Of a stretch of 64,000 nucleotides of DNA, positions 22,138 through 34,261 are shown in pieces. Under the pieces are notes generated by a model that saw only the letters and a program-made list of their open reading frames with translations, was not told where the DNA came from and searched no databases. A program made the translations under genes and the position numbers. How positions within the stretch are numbered: the first letter of the stretch is position 1; every line of letters starts with the position of its first letter. Source of the DNA: Tillus elongatus (Eukaryota > Arthropoda > Insecta > Coleoptera > Cleridae); the NCBI GenBank assembly GCA_964006375.1, contig OZ023269.1, positions 129,944,809 through 130,008,808 on the forward strand, written 5' to 3'.

Positions 22138-22241
22138 CATTTCACTCATTCCGATAAGAAATGTGCTGATAGTCAATGTTTTGTTGGTTTGTAAACAAAA
22201 AATTGACTATCAGAACATTTCTTATCGGAATGAGAGAAATG
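22138..22241. repeat. Hairpin with 40-bp arms
   Basis: Left arm 22138-22177 and right arm 22202-22241 are reverse complements with few mismatches around a 24-nt loop (arms contain ATTCCGATAAGAAATG and its complement). The hairpin lies between the transposon end and the transposase start codon. Confidence 0.8.
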
Positions 22242-22307
22242 CGGTTTATTATTTCAGTATATCGGTCGGTTTGATACTTGATAGTACTACCGAAAATTAA
22301 TTTCACA

Positions 22308-23257
22308 ATGGTGTATTCTGTAGAAGAAAGAGTTGAAATAATTAGTCTTTTTTTCAAAAACGATACTGTGCCAACCGTACCGCAAATTTGTTTAATGAAC
22401 GACATACGAACAGATATGTTAACAGAAAATACATTTTGGAATTAGTTGCAAAGTTTCGACAAAGTGGTTCAGTAGCCAACAAAAAACGGGATCCTGAACG
22501 TGAATTTCCGGTTAGAAATGAGACTACTGAGATTGAAGTTTTAGGACAATTTGCTGCAGACCCAACTTTGAGCACGACAAAATTGGCTACTGTTTCAAAC
22601 ATCAAAAGAAGAACTATTCAGCGAATATTGAAGCATCATAAATTTCACCCGTATAAAATTCATCTTGTACAACAACTGAATGAAGATGATTTTGATCAAC
22701 GGCTGGAGTTTTGTGAAGTTATAACTGCACGAATAGCTGATAACGGGAACTTTCTGTTCAATATCTGTTTTTCAGACGAGTGTACGTTTTTATTAAACTC
22801 TACAGTCAATCGTCATAATTGTCGTTATTAGGCAGATAATAATCCAAGAAATTTTCACGAAGACCACACTCAAACTCCACAGAAATTGAACTGGCATTTT
22901 TGGAGACCGTTTAATCAGACCAATTTTCTTGATGGCAATTTGAGTGGCGAAAAGTATTTGGAGTTACTAGAAGATATCGTTTACCCTCTACTAATTGATA
23001 TTGTTGAAAATGATGATCGCTATCAAGAAAATCAATTAGTGTTTCCACAAGATGGAGCTTCTCCGCATTTTTCACGACGTGTTAGGGAGTTTTTGAACAG
23101 AGAGTTTCCAGAACAATGGATTGGGCGTGCTATCTGCATCATCAAACAAGAGCAGACAAGTGCATTAAAGTTGGTGGTGGTATTTTCGAAAATGTTCTTG
23201 ACATATCCGCCGTTTATGATATTGTTATTGCATAATTTTGCCCTTGAACATGGGTAA
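22308..23257 (+). pseudogene. Mariner-like transposase pseudogene
   Basis: The start at 22308 reads MVYSVEERVEIISLFFKND, an insect helix-turn-helix opening. A frameshift near 22365 leads to LFNERHTNRYVNRKYILELV, and then QFAADPTLSTTKLATVSNIK and RTIQRILKHHKFHPYKIHLV. The catalytic core shows FSDECTF (Asp codon at 22775) and QDGASPHFS (Asp codon at 23051). A Trp-to-stop change ends the first frame at 22829 (NRHNCRY*ADNNP), and the second half resumes at 22886. The third acidic motif (normally SPDLTPLDFF in this family) is deleted and replaced by a frameshifted tail. The protein cannot be functional. Confidence 0.8.
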
Positions 23258-23359
23258 AATAAAAATTTAATTAATTTTTTTAACTGCATTTATTTCAACA
23301 AGAGTTGGCATTCCAGCTATAACTTATTTGTTTACGTTTCTTATTTTGACCCCCTGAAT

Positions 23360-23455
23360 ATACCCCTAAAGTACTATCGATTACTCCGGAATCAGTCACA
23401 TATATAATTTTGTTAATTAATAAATAACTTCTTGTCAATGACGTTCTTGCACCTG

Positions 23456-23514
<59 letters not shown>

Positions 23515-24029
23515 TTTAACATTTTAACTTGGCTTAATAATTCAATTTTAGAAAAAACTTTGATTTGTTGATCTTCTTCCACACGCGGGCTTTATTTCGA
23601 TAAGAATACCTCCATAGGCCGAAAAACAAAAAATCCCATATACGTTTATTTCATTTTGTATTAAAGTTAATATATGAAATATGGAAAAGTTACTAGCGTT
23701 CTAAAAAGCAATATAAGTACAGTGAATATATCGATAAAGGTACATAAAATTTAACGTAAGCTGTAAAAATGATTGATGGTAGCAGCCACTATATTTTAGT
23801 TATTTTTATCTTATCATCGATGCCATTATTCACTAACTCAAACAGTTTCCGCGCTGAAAGAAAAATTAAACCTTTCAAGTATGTCATGTTGTTACAAGAA
23901 TTGAAATATTACATTGACATAGCATTTTATTTTAAAATTTGTAAATTTTGATCCCATAATTTCTTAAATGTCTTGCTTTATAAATCATCTAATATACAAG
24001 GAAAGTGCAATAATATATATTTTTATTTA
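23360..24029. other. Spacer with one TA tract
   Basis: Contains a 54-bp (TA)n tract at 23459-23512. Nothing else was recognised. Confidence 0.5.
23459..23512. repeat. (TA)n microsatellite
   Basis: 54-bp TA tract not visibly attached to an alpha repeat. Confidence 0.95.
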
Positions 24030-24195
24030 AGTTTACGGTTTAACGGTCTATAATTTTTAGCTAATTTTCGTAGAAAAAAATCGGTAATAGGGAGACCGCG
24101 ACTCGAATTATAAAATATTTCTTCAAATAAGAGCAAACTAGGCCTCCCAGAATCCATATCCGGGTTTATTTTCTGTTTACGTATAAATACAAGCT

Positions 24196-24274
<79 letters not shown>

Positions 24275-24780
24275 TCAATATAATTGTTATTAAGCAAGAA
24301 ACGAGAAGAAATTGTATACGTTATTTATAGGGTGTCTTGAGCTGCATCTCATAAAATTATTTTGACAATCACAGAGTAGCCCATAAAACGTTGGTGTTAC
24401 CTACAATTTTTTTGCACATTCCTTATTGCATCTTTGCATTTTTCGTCGAAATATGATATATGTTTGTTAAAAAATCGAGACGCAGTAAGTGCGAATTTTC
24501 ACTAAATGCTTCAAAATTCAATAACTCAATTTGCTATTAACCCATCGGCTAGGAAACGAGTTTTCTCGGAAACATTTAAAGTTTATTTTCGGAAAATTTT
24601 TGTACATTTTCAAACAATAAATTATTTTGATAAAATACGGTACATTGTTTCTACTATATTACGTTAAACCGGTGACCAAATTGATGCCTGCTTGCATTAA
24701 AGAGACATATTTGCTATTAAAAACATTTATATGAAAATTCACTTCCATAACGCACCTGCTGCGTCCAGACTTTTGTTTCC
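24030..24780 (+). repeat. Gamma repeat copy
   Basis: Begins GGTTTAACGGTCTATAATTT, then a 5' end homologous to alpha (GAGCAAACTAGGCCTCCCAG). A TA tract (24198-24270) occupies the place where other gamma copies read ATATACAGGGTGACGC. Gamma landmarks follow (AAGCTCAATATAATTG, GTGTCTTGAGCTGCATCT), and the copy ends in GCACCTGCTGCGTCCAGAC. Confidence 0.65.
24198..24270. repeat. (TA)n microsatellite
   Basis: 73-bp TA tract inside the gamma repeat. Confidence 0.95.
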
Positions 24781-24784
24781 TAGT

Positions 24785-25553
24785 TACATGTCAAAAAAAA
24801 ACTTTAAAGGTGACCTTATAATGTGGTTCTTGTTTTAAACGATAACTTTAAAATTAAAATGTTCTTACATTTCAATTTGGCATCAAGCTAGTTGGATCAC
24901 ACGGTACAATTATCCAACAAAACAGCAGGGAAGGAAACAAAATTGTAAAATATAAAAGTATTATTAATGAAGTATATACAAATATTGTGCTATAAAGTAT
25001 CCTTTACATTTGTAACTTTGCTAAAGTCAATCTGAAATTATCTTAAAAGCCTTTCTATAGGTCTCCCCGACAGAAGGCTTTATGTCGCGTGTTACTTCAC
25101 AAAATAAGGATCTGTGTCAGATTAGTTAACTGGTCGGAAACCTGGAGAAGACATATGGCATGTACCCATCAAACAAATTGCATCCTGACTAGAGAGGATA
25201 GATGAATGGGCTACAGGAACAACACAAGACGGAGACAAGCTATTCAAGAAAATGACCAGCAGCTAGTAAAGCATCAAATGATTGACAGCTTCGCACGCTT
25301 CTTTAAACTTTTGTTCAGCCATTTTACGACAGAGGCCAATCAATATTAGTGACAGTTATATGTCAGAATTCACTGCTGGAATCTTGTAAATGCTCGGAGT
25401 ATTTTTACACTTGTTACGCTTTAAAATTTACGACAAATGCCGATTGTCTTTTAGTTGTATGAATATATGTTGGATTAATTTATTTTGTTTCAGCGATTTT
25501 TCCTAGAAAAAAATTGTCTAGGAGATGATCGCGACTTTAGGATAAAAATTGTC
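24785..25553. other. No recognisable gene
   Basis: Mostly unassigned. The last ~60 bp (TTTTCCTAGAAAAAAATTG onwards) resemble a gamma/alpha 5' end into which the next element inserted. Confidence 0.45.
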
Positions 25554-25590
25554 CTCAAATAAGCGTGTAGGACTAGATGTATTTTCACCA

Positions 25591-25651
25591 TAATTAGAGC
25601 CGCAGACCGGTTTAGCTCTAATTAGAGCTCGTCAGTACGGTGTACTAATTA
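25591..25651 (-). ncRNA. Hammerhead motif, box II mutated
   Basis: CTGACGA, stem II GCTCT-AATT-AGAGC, then TAAAC in place of GAAAC, ACCGGTC, and stem I CCGTA/TGCGG plus TAATTAG/CTAATTA. The lost G should inactivate it; the cleavage triplet GTC is intact. Confidence 0.65.
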
Positions 25652-25885
25652 CAGCAAGAACACATCTATAAAGTAAAACGGCTATGATAGCCAGCCTCCT
25701 AGAGCATTGTGATATATACGACAGGGTAGTACCAGGTAGTATGTTGTCACGACAGCTCCAAATAACACAAAAAGTTATAAAATAGAGACTGTGTACAACC
25801 AACATACTATTCCGCACCGAGACGGCAACCCTGTCGTACATCTCACAATGTTCTAGCCGTTTTACTTTCTAGGTGTGTTCTCGCT

Positions 25886-25948
25886 ATAATTAGTATACCG
25901 TACTGACGAGCTGTACTTAGAGAGAAACCGGTCTGCGGTTTTAATTAT
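25886..25948 (+). ncRNA. Hammerhead motif, stem II weakened
   Basis: CTGACGA, a weak stem II (GCTGTACTTAGAGA), box GAAAC, palindromic ACCGGT, cleavage triplet GTC and stem I CCGTA/TGCGG. ATAATTA and TTAATTAT extend stem I. The core is intact but stem II pairs poorly. Confidence 0.6.
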
Positions 25949-26309
25949 GGTAAGAATACATCTAGGCTTACATACATTGTCTCTATATTAGGGAAAAATG
26001 GGCCAGGGCTGACAATTTACAAAATTGTTGGGTATACACAGTCTCTCTTTTATAACATTTTGTCTTATTTGGAGCTGTCGTGACAACATACTACTTGGTT
26101 CCGCAGCGAGATGGCGACCCTGTCGTACATCTCACAATGTTTCTCAAATAGGCGTGCAAATTACTACGGAACTGGTTTTAATTTTTATGTTAATAGAATG
26201 TAAGTCTGCAGGATATTCAGAACTAAGTTTGAACTATTGTTTACTTTGTTGTTATTTAAGCTACACGGTTGATTAAATTAAAAATGTTATGTAACTTTTT
26301 TCGACAATA

Positions 26310-26500
26310 ACGATGATAAGTCCACTTTGAGAACCCAAATCACCACAACACATATTTTTTAAAGTCCTTACGATCGTTTCACTGACCACCGCAGCATCAT
26401 CAGACGATGAAAAATTCTGAACTAAAATTCTACATAAAAACAAGTATTTATATTGATTTCCCAATCTCCATAAAAACAAGTATTTATACTGACTTCTTAA
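26310..26500 (-). mobile_element. Penelope-type LTR fragment
   Basis: Shares GAGAACCCAAATCACCACAA and the hammerhead segment with the inverted pair at 7.8 kb. Downstream, ACATAAAAACAAGTATTTAT and a near-copy occur 33 bp apart (about 26432 and 26465). Boundaries and target duplication not resolved. Confidence 0.6.
26366..26406 (-). ncRNA. Hammerhead motif, PLE type
   Basis: CTGATGA, partially mispaired stem II (TGCTG/CAGTG part), GAAAC, ACGATCGT, then GTA and AGG. Stem I CC pairing is disturbed (CGT in place of CCT). Probably weak or inactive. Confidence 0.55.
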
Positions 26501-26689
26501 ATACAAAGAAAACGAAAGGGGATTTTTAGGTCGAGAACTAAACGTAGAGCCTAGTATCTGTATAGACCGGCCGAGTTATTAACAATAATTTATTATTCAG
26601 CTCGACATATTCGGAGTGTTTAGTTGGTCAAATGCAAAGTGAGAATAAAGGGCTTGAAATTAAAGGTGCCGCACGATTCAATGACGTTT

Positions 26690-26896
26690 TGTTCTTAATC
26701 GACCTTGATATATAAACGCTTTCATAAACATGAAGCATAGTTTGACGTCTAACATTTTTGACAAGTTTCAAATTTTCCTTGTCAGTGTGGTGATTATTAT
26801 CTCATATATGTTGTGCCACACATAATTTGTCTACCGTACCATATCGTAAATGTGAGAGATGTCCACGAAATCTGGTGGCCATGTTTCTCTTCGTTT
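26690..26896 (-). pseudogene. Penelope-like GIY-YIG endonuclease fragment
   Basis: The minus strand reads GQTKRNMATRFRGHLSHLRY, then GTVDKLCVAQHI, a stop, and DNNHHTDKENLKLVKNV. This is the second half of the GIY-YIG endonuclease domain that Penelope-like elements carry at the C-terminus. The GIY half is missing because a Jockey fragment abuts at 26897. Confidence 0.7.
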
Positions 26897-26898
26897 GA

Positions 26899-27005
26899 CC
26901 TAGGGAAGTCTCTGGCCTTGACGAGATCCCAGATATTGTTTTCAAAAAACGCGCACCAGAACTTGCTCCTGTCCTGACTCGTCTGTTTCAGACATCTTAC
27001 AATAG
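26899..27005 (+). pseudogene. Internal Jockey RT fragment
   Basis: About 100 bp nearly identical to 18846-18953 of the Jockey element, encoding SLALTRS-type frame noise and, in the RT frame, SGLDEIPDIVFKKRAPELAP. It lies between oppositely oriented PLE and Tigger fragments with no A-tail, so it arose by rearrangement rather than clean insertion. Confidence 0.75.
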
Positions 27006-27177
27006 CGCCAATTACCCATGCTTCTTTATTAGCAACATGTTTCACCGACAAACTCTTTACATTTTTAAAACATCTTAGTTTTTGAGCTTGGCCAGTAACC
27101 AATAGTCTCCGAAACTCAGAACCATCATCATTTACACAAACTAGTACAGTCAGTCGCTGTTGGGATAACTTCCTCAA
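27006..27177 (-). pseudogene. Tigger/pogo-type transposase fragment
   Basis: The minus strand encodes QQRLTVLVCVNDDGSEFRRL followed by TGQAQKLRCFKNVKSL and VKHVANKEAWV. This is characteristic of the DDE_1 catalytic domain of pogo/Tigger transposases and their jerky-like relatives. Only about 57 codons remain, without the terminal catalytic residues. A short (AAT)n run follows at 27179-27201. Confidence 0.7.
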
Positions 27178-27384
27178 TCTAATAAATAATAATAATAATA
27201 AGGTATGGAGATTAATTCACAACCTACTGTTTGTCAGCTGAACGGGAACTGGGTTGTCATTTTATCAAAAACTGCTTTTCAAAATTACACATAATATACA
27301 CAGATTTTAACCAAGAAGCTTACTCTTTTGTAACTATCTTGAAACGCGACACTTAATTGTTTTTCTTTTTGCATCATCGTTACA

Positions 27385-27450
27385 AATTTGTTGGGTAATC
27401 CGAAAGACAAAGACAAAGCCACTGATATGTCGGGTCTTTATGAGATCTTA
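27385..27450 (+). pseudogene. Penelope-like GIY-YIG start fragment
   Basis: Encodes [20 protein letters not shown], matching the N-terminal part of the domain seen at 37.8-38.1 kb (LGNPRDKDSTAKMSEIYEIS). An alpha repeat begins directly after it, cutting the domain before the YIG half. Confidence 0.65.
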
Positions 27451-27455
27451 AATAC

Positions 27456-28914
<1,459 letters not shown>

Positions 28915-28920
<6 letters not shown>

Positions 28921-29665
28921 ATATTTCAACAACACACCACGAGGGCTCACAGCCTAAATAATATCGTACCATGGGTGTTGACAAGGAGGAAAGACGCAAC
29001 ATGTTAATTCTTGACTTGAAGGTTTGGAGGTTCGGAGGAGAAGGAAAAACATGTGCTGGCAAGGAATTCCACAACTTGGAAGTCCTCGGGACAAAAGAGC
29101 GGGCATAACAAGATGTTCTATGTCTGGTGACCTGGACAGTAAAAGGGTGCATTCGCTCTGTTCTCGTGGTAGATCTGTTGGGGGCAGCAGGTGGAGGAAC
29201 TATGGAAGAAAGCTCCTCTGAACAGTGCCCGTGAAGATATCTCTAAAATAGGTCACCAACGGCACATCGGTGGGCAAGGAATGGCAGCCGTTGGGTGAGG
29301 GTAGGGTCACAGATGAGACGTATACCTCCCTTCTGAACGGAGTCCAAGATAGCGAGTGTAGAAGCAGCAGCAGCACCCCAAATGTGGGAGCAGTATTCGA
29401 GGTTTGGCCTTATTTGTGAAGTATATAAGGTATAGAGATTAGCTGGTGAAAAGTATTTGCGAGCCCGGAAGAGGCAACCTAATTTCTTAGTAGCCGCTTC
29501 TGCAATTGATGTGACATGTTGGTGCCAATTAAGATTTCGTTCCACAGAAATGCCAACAAGTGAAAAGGACTCATTACTTTGAATAACTTGTTTGTTCATT
29601 GTGATGGGTCTTGGACTGGTGTATCCCGTATGAGAAAGAAATCAAGACTGAGATTTGGTGGGATT
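28915..29665 (-). mobile_element. Jockey 3' fragment
   Basis: A 5'-truncated copy in the minus strand. It runs from the A-tail (T run ending at 28920) through FVPRTSKLWNSLPAHVF (29152-28919 frame) to LVGISVERNLNWHQH and RARKYFSPANLYTLYTSQIR (29599-29243 frame). Two frames are needed, so at least one indel is present. Its 5' edge lies just before the retrozyme at 29700. Confidence 0.75.
28919..29599 (-). pseudogene. Jockey ORF2 C-terminal region
   Basis: Homologous to 19710-20350: NESFSLVGISVERNLNWHQH, EAATKKLGCLFRARKYF, EYCSHIWGAAAASTLAILDS and, after a frame change, HRTSCYARSFVPRTSKLWNS. Truncated upstream; the RT is missing. Confidence 0.7.
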
Positions 29666-29699
29666 GTGCATTCAAAGTAACTTGTTCAGAACTAGACTA

Positions 29700-30074
29700 A
29701 GACAAGGCGTGACAACATAGTACTTGGTTCCGAACTAGGTGGCGACACGTTCACCACTCACTTAGTGTTTTAAGACTGGCTATACGATAGCCGTGTTATT
29801 TTTGGTGCATTTTTGCTACAATTAGTATGCCGTACTGAAGAGCTCTAATGAGAGCGAAACCGGTCTACGGTTCTAATTGTTGCGAGAATGCATCTAGTCT
29901 TACATACTTTGTCCCTATATTGGGGTAGAAATGGGCCAGGGCTAACAATTTTTTAAATTGTTAGTTAGTTGTATACCGTCTCTATTTTTAACACTCTGTG
30001 TTATTTGGAGCGGGCGTGACAACATAGTACTTGGTTCCGAACTAGGTGGCGACACGTTCACCACTCACTTAGTG
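29700..30074 (+). mobile_element. Retrozyme-like element with intact hammerhead
   Basis: The insert is bounded by identical 12-bp copies of AGAACTAGACTA (29688-29699 and 30075-30086). It contains a perfect 62-bp direct repeat (29706-29767 and 30013-30074) 307 bp apart, so it is one full unit plus a fifth of the next, as expected from insertion of a multimeric RNA. The unit has a hairpin GGCTAT-ACG-ATAGCC near 29778 and a complete hammerhead (29819-29879). It encodes no protein. Animal retrozymes have this size, tandem form and ribozyme type. Confidence 0.85.
29819..29879 (+). ncRNA. Hammerhead ribozyme, type-I-like, intact core
   Basis: In order: CAATTAG (29819-29825), loop TATG, CCGTA (29830-29834), box CTGAAGA (29835-29841), stem II GCTC-TAATGA-GAGC (29842-29855), box GAAAC (29856-29860), palindromic stem III ACCGGT (29859-29864), cleavage-site C at 29865 in GTC, then TACGG (29866-29870) pairing with CCGTA and CTAATTG (29873-29879) pairing with CAATTAG. 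All conserved core residues are present. Stem III is very short, which in known retrozymes is compensated by dimeric folding. Confidence 0.85.
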
Positions 30075-30086
30075 AGAACTAGACTA

Positions 30087-31124
30087 TCTATCGAATGCTG
30101 ATAAAATACAGGAGGTGTTCCACTAGAAAAAAACATTTTTTTGTCAATATACCGGAAACGCGATGCTCGAGTGTTTCTTGTCCAGCTCACCATAATCAGC
30201 GCAAAAAAATACACAAGTCTGCCAATTCAACCGATCACGTAGATCCAATAATAACCAAGCCAGCAACAGTGCCATGCTTATCCACATAAAGCATAATATG
30301 TAAAATTTTCTATAAATCGGTTAACTTGAAAGCGCTCACTATCAACATCTAAAATGCTTTGTCAACAAGATGTAACTAAAGCGAACTTTCGACACGTTAT
30401 ATACGAAAAACTGTAGCTATCTTAAATAATCCCAGCGAGCTCTTATATTTTCTTATTTCAATTTGATCATTTAAATCTCATTAGCGCTGGAATCCATTAG
30501 TACAGTGCAGAGACAATCACAATCACAGGGCATAGCACAATGGAAAATTGCTCTTACATAATATCTAAAGGTAGTTATTAACTAACTCCAATGATTAGAC
30601 TCCGAGAGTCCTCGGATCCAGCGGAACCGTTCAAAATTACCAAAATAGCACATTTAAATTGTTTGGAACTTAGAGAGGCAAGCTTATCGCTATGCGGAGA
30701 TAACGTGCTTTCCTTTCCTAAATAGACCTAGATTATAAATATTCTGGATGTTCTTGCTTACAAGTTAAATACGAAATTAAATATTCCATGACAAACGGCC
30801 GAGTAAAATTAAACGTACTACCGCTTATCGTTTATCTGGCTTGTATTCACTGCTGGCAATATATACTAAATCATATAGTCCTGCTCTAGACTTTCTGAAG
30901 CTACTCTAACTGTGAAAGTGTTTGTTTAATAATCTACACGAAATCTGAAAATACTTTCTTTAGATTCGAGTAAGAATTACATAACACGTTTTTAGAGCTA
31001 GGTTATCATATCCCACGTCCTTTAAAATGGGTCATTTTCCTCAGCGTCTTGTAAAAACACGCTCAGTAACGGATACTCTTGTGTTCTGGGTAACTACAGA
31101 GCAATAGCACGTCTTTATGACTTT
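30087..31124. other. No recognisable gene
   Basis: Unassigned sequence with short open frames only. Confidence 0.45.
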
Positions 31125-31440
31125 TGAAGCATTTAAGCTTTGAATTTTCTTAGAAAACATTCACTAATCAAGAGATCTCGACTTTTGAATTTCAGTCTCT
31201 GGCAGTTTTAACTTTTATATGTTTCTTTACGTATCACACCGAAAACTAAAAAATAATAGGCCGATTTTGATAAAATTGAGTAAGTACGTCCGTTTTCCAA
31301 ACAAATAGGCCCAGTTTTTCCACAGATAACTAAATTTTGTACACAAGTTTGTATTGTGAAACGTATAACATATGATAAAACTCAGATCTTTAAGTTGAAA
31401 GCAAATGAAGTTACAAGGATTTAATTTGAACAAAAATCCA
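31125..31440 (+). repeat. Alpha repeat copy, diverged
   Basis: Has the TTTTCTTAGAAAACATTCAC palindrome, AGAGATCTCGACTTTTGAAT and GTATCACACCGAAAACTAAA landmarks, but no TA tract. Confidence 0.55.
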
Positions 31441-31555
31441 TGATTTAATAAGTACACTTGGAGAACACCCAAATCACCACAACACATATTTCAGAGACCT
31501 TATGATCGTTTCGTTGACAATGTCAACATCTTCAGAGGAAGAAAATTTCTAGAAT
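31441..31555 (-). mobile_element. Penelope-type LTR fragment
   Basis: GTACACTTGGAGAACACCCA, AAATCACCACAACACATATT and the hammerhead match the copies at 7.8, 26.4 and 39.7 kb. Confidence 0.6.
31498..31538 (-). ncRNA. Hammerhead motif, PLE type, with compensatory change
   Basis: CTGAAGA, stem II TGTTGAC/GTCAACG around ATT, GAAAC, ACGATCAT, AGG. Relative to the 7850 copy, a C-G pair of stem II is replaced by T-A, keeping the pairing. Stem III has lost one pair (C facing A), so cleavage may be weak. Confidence 0.65.
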
Positions 31556-31604
31556 TTAAAATAAATTCAATTTGAATAGCATATCTAGTTGTTTGTTCTG
31601 TTTG

Positions 31605-32300
31605 TTTATCTTGTTCTTCGGGCTCCTCTGAATTCGATAGACAACGTCATTGATCCTTTTGAGCACCTTATACGGACCTTCCCATAATTTCTGTAGTTTA
31701 GGTGACGATCACTTGCGTCGTACACGATCTTCTTCTTTAAAACCAGCTGAATTAGCTCGCACGTCGTAACGGGTCTTCATGCGGTCGCTTTCTATTCCTA
31801 TTTTCCTCTATAGTGATTTTTCGCACTATCTGGTTACTGCCAGGCGACATTATTATTTCTTCACCGCCGATAGTCAGGATGTTAGTGCCAAGATCAAGTT
31901 TAGCGCAATGACCCTGAAGTATGTCCAAGCCAATTATAATCGGGTCTGATATGGCGGCGATTATGGCTCTCTGCTTTGCCTTCCATGTCCCAATTTGCAG
32001 CTCGACGTCAGTTTCGTCAAATACCTGGATTCGATCACCACCGGCTGCATTTACTCTGTACACTCTGTCTGGCTCTCTTACTCGCTATCTTGGAACCATT
32101 TCGCGGCAAATAATCGTCCTAGGTGCGCCTGTGTCGACGACCATCTGGGTCTTATTACCGCTTACGTATCCCTCTACGATGAGAGAGCTAACCTGAGAAA
32201 TGGTTACCGGCCTTAGCTTCACTTTCCACCTTACGCGTGATCTTAGAGCTCAACATTCGCGCCTTATATGTCCCACCTTGTCGCAGTTCCAACAGCACAA
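31605..32300 (-). pseudogene. Gypsy-type gag-protease-integrase remnant
   Basis: Read on the minus strand: a CCHC zinc knuckle (CWNCDKVGHIRREC, about 32295-32250), a stop, then in the same frame the protease with QMVVDTGAPRTIICREM (DTGA at 32124-32135) and IGLDILQGHCAKLDLGTNIL. At about 31795 this joins, one frame off, an integrase C-terminal segment: ESDRMKTRYDVRANSAG, then SPKLQKLWEGPYKVLKRIND (GPY motif). Reverse transcriptase, RNase H and the integrase core are absent, so an internal deletion fused protease to integrase tail. Stops lie in both parts. The alpha repeat flanks it on both sides. Confidence 0.75.
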
Positions 32301-32389
32301 GGCATTTGCACGGTGAGCTCTTATTGGGTGTCCATGAGACGTCGGCCTAATTTTTTCTGCTATTTTCTCTCTTGAGTCGTAGATTTTTC

Positions 32390-33580
<1,191 letters not shown>

Positions 33581-33584
33581 GTCC

Positions 33585-34261
33585 AACTATATTGATACTG
33601 GAGCATTAAGTATTTAATAAGTCTAAATAGCAGTGTAACCTGTAACCTATGAAAACATGTTATTAATGAAACTAAAACTGTCAAAAAAACAACTTAATTA
33701 CGAGTGACCATAAATTTAACCTATCCTAAAAATATTTAGTTCGAGGTTAGATTTTTACTAGTGATTATTTTTTACCGCAGATATACAAAACAGTTATTAA
33801 TGATGCGGGTAGGAAAGAAATTAAGCTGAAAAGGCAAAGGCAAGAAATTAGAAACCAGGAGCTATAAATACTAGGTGGAATTCTGTAAGCCAGAGGTTGC
33901 ATCAAATCTTGGGAGATTGATTACAGTTTACGTATTAGGGCGACACATCCAATGGAGACAATAAAATGACAAACTTATTGGGACAGACAGTGATTAAAGG
34001 TTCGAAACTTAGACATCAGTAGAGGTGTGTACACTTAGTTGCATAAAAACTATATATTTATAAAATCTATACTTCAAGATAGATCAAGTTTGGGACAAAT
34101 GTTATCTCTTATAAATGTGTGTATCAGTGAAACCGTTTAAGAGGTTTATATAACTATAAGTGACGGAGTTAGCAGCCATAATAGCTAAGAAATTATATAA
34201 CATTCAGGCTGATAAGGTACGTAAGAGTTAATTGGCGATACTTGAATATATCTAAAGAAAA
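33585..34261. other. No recognisable gene
   Basis: Unassigned sequence; no domain or repeat landmark seen. Confidence 0.45.

Larger units (their letters stand above)
21846..23358 (+). mobile_element. Mariner/IS630-related DNA transposon (defective)
   Basis: The left end GGGTGGCGCATTAAAAACGA and the right end read inward (AGGGGGTCAAAATAAGAAAC) are imperfect inverted repeats next to TA dinucleotides, as expected for a TA-targeting Tc1/mariner-type element. Inside are a hairpin (22138-22241) and a broken transposase gene (22308-23257). The element has lost the region for the third catalytic acidic residue. Confidence 0.7.
25568..26142. mobile_element. Retrozyme-like inverted dimer
   Basis: Flanked by CTCAAATAAGCGTG (25554-25567) and CTCAAATAGGCGTG (26143-26156), a 14-bp target duplication with one mismatch. 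It contains two copies of the retrozyme unit in opposite orientation, each with a hammerhead (25591-25651 minus, 25886-25948 plus). The plus-strand unit has terminal redundancy: TGTCGTACATCTCACAATGT occurs at 25832 and again at 26121, a 289-bp period. Shared blocks with the 15.2 and 29.7 kb units include TTATTTGGAGCTGTCGTGAC and GGGCCAGGGCTGACAATTT. No coding capacity. Confidence 0.8.
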
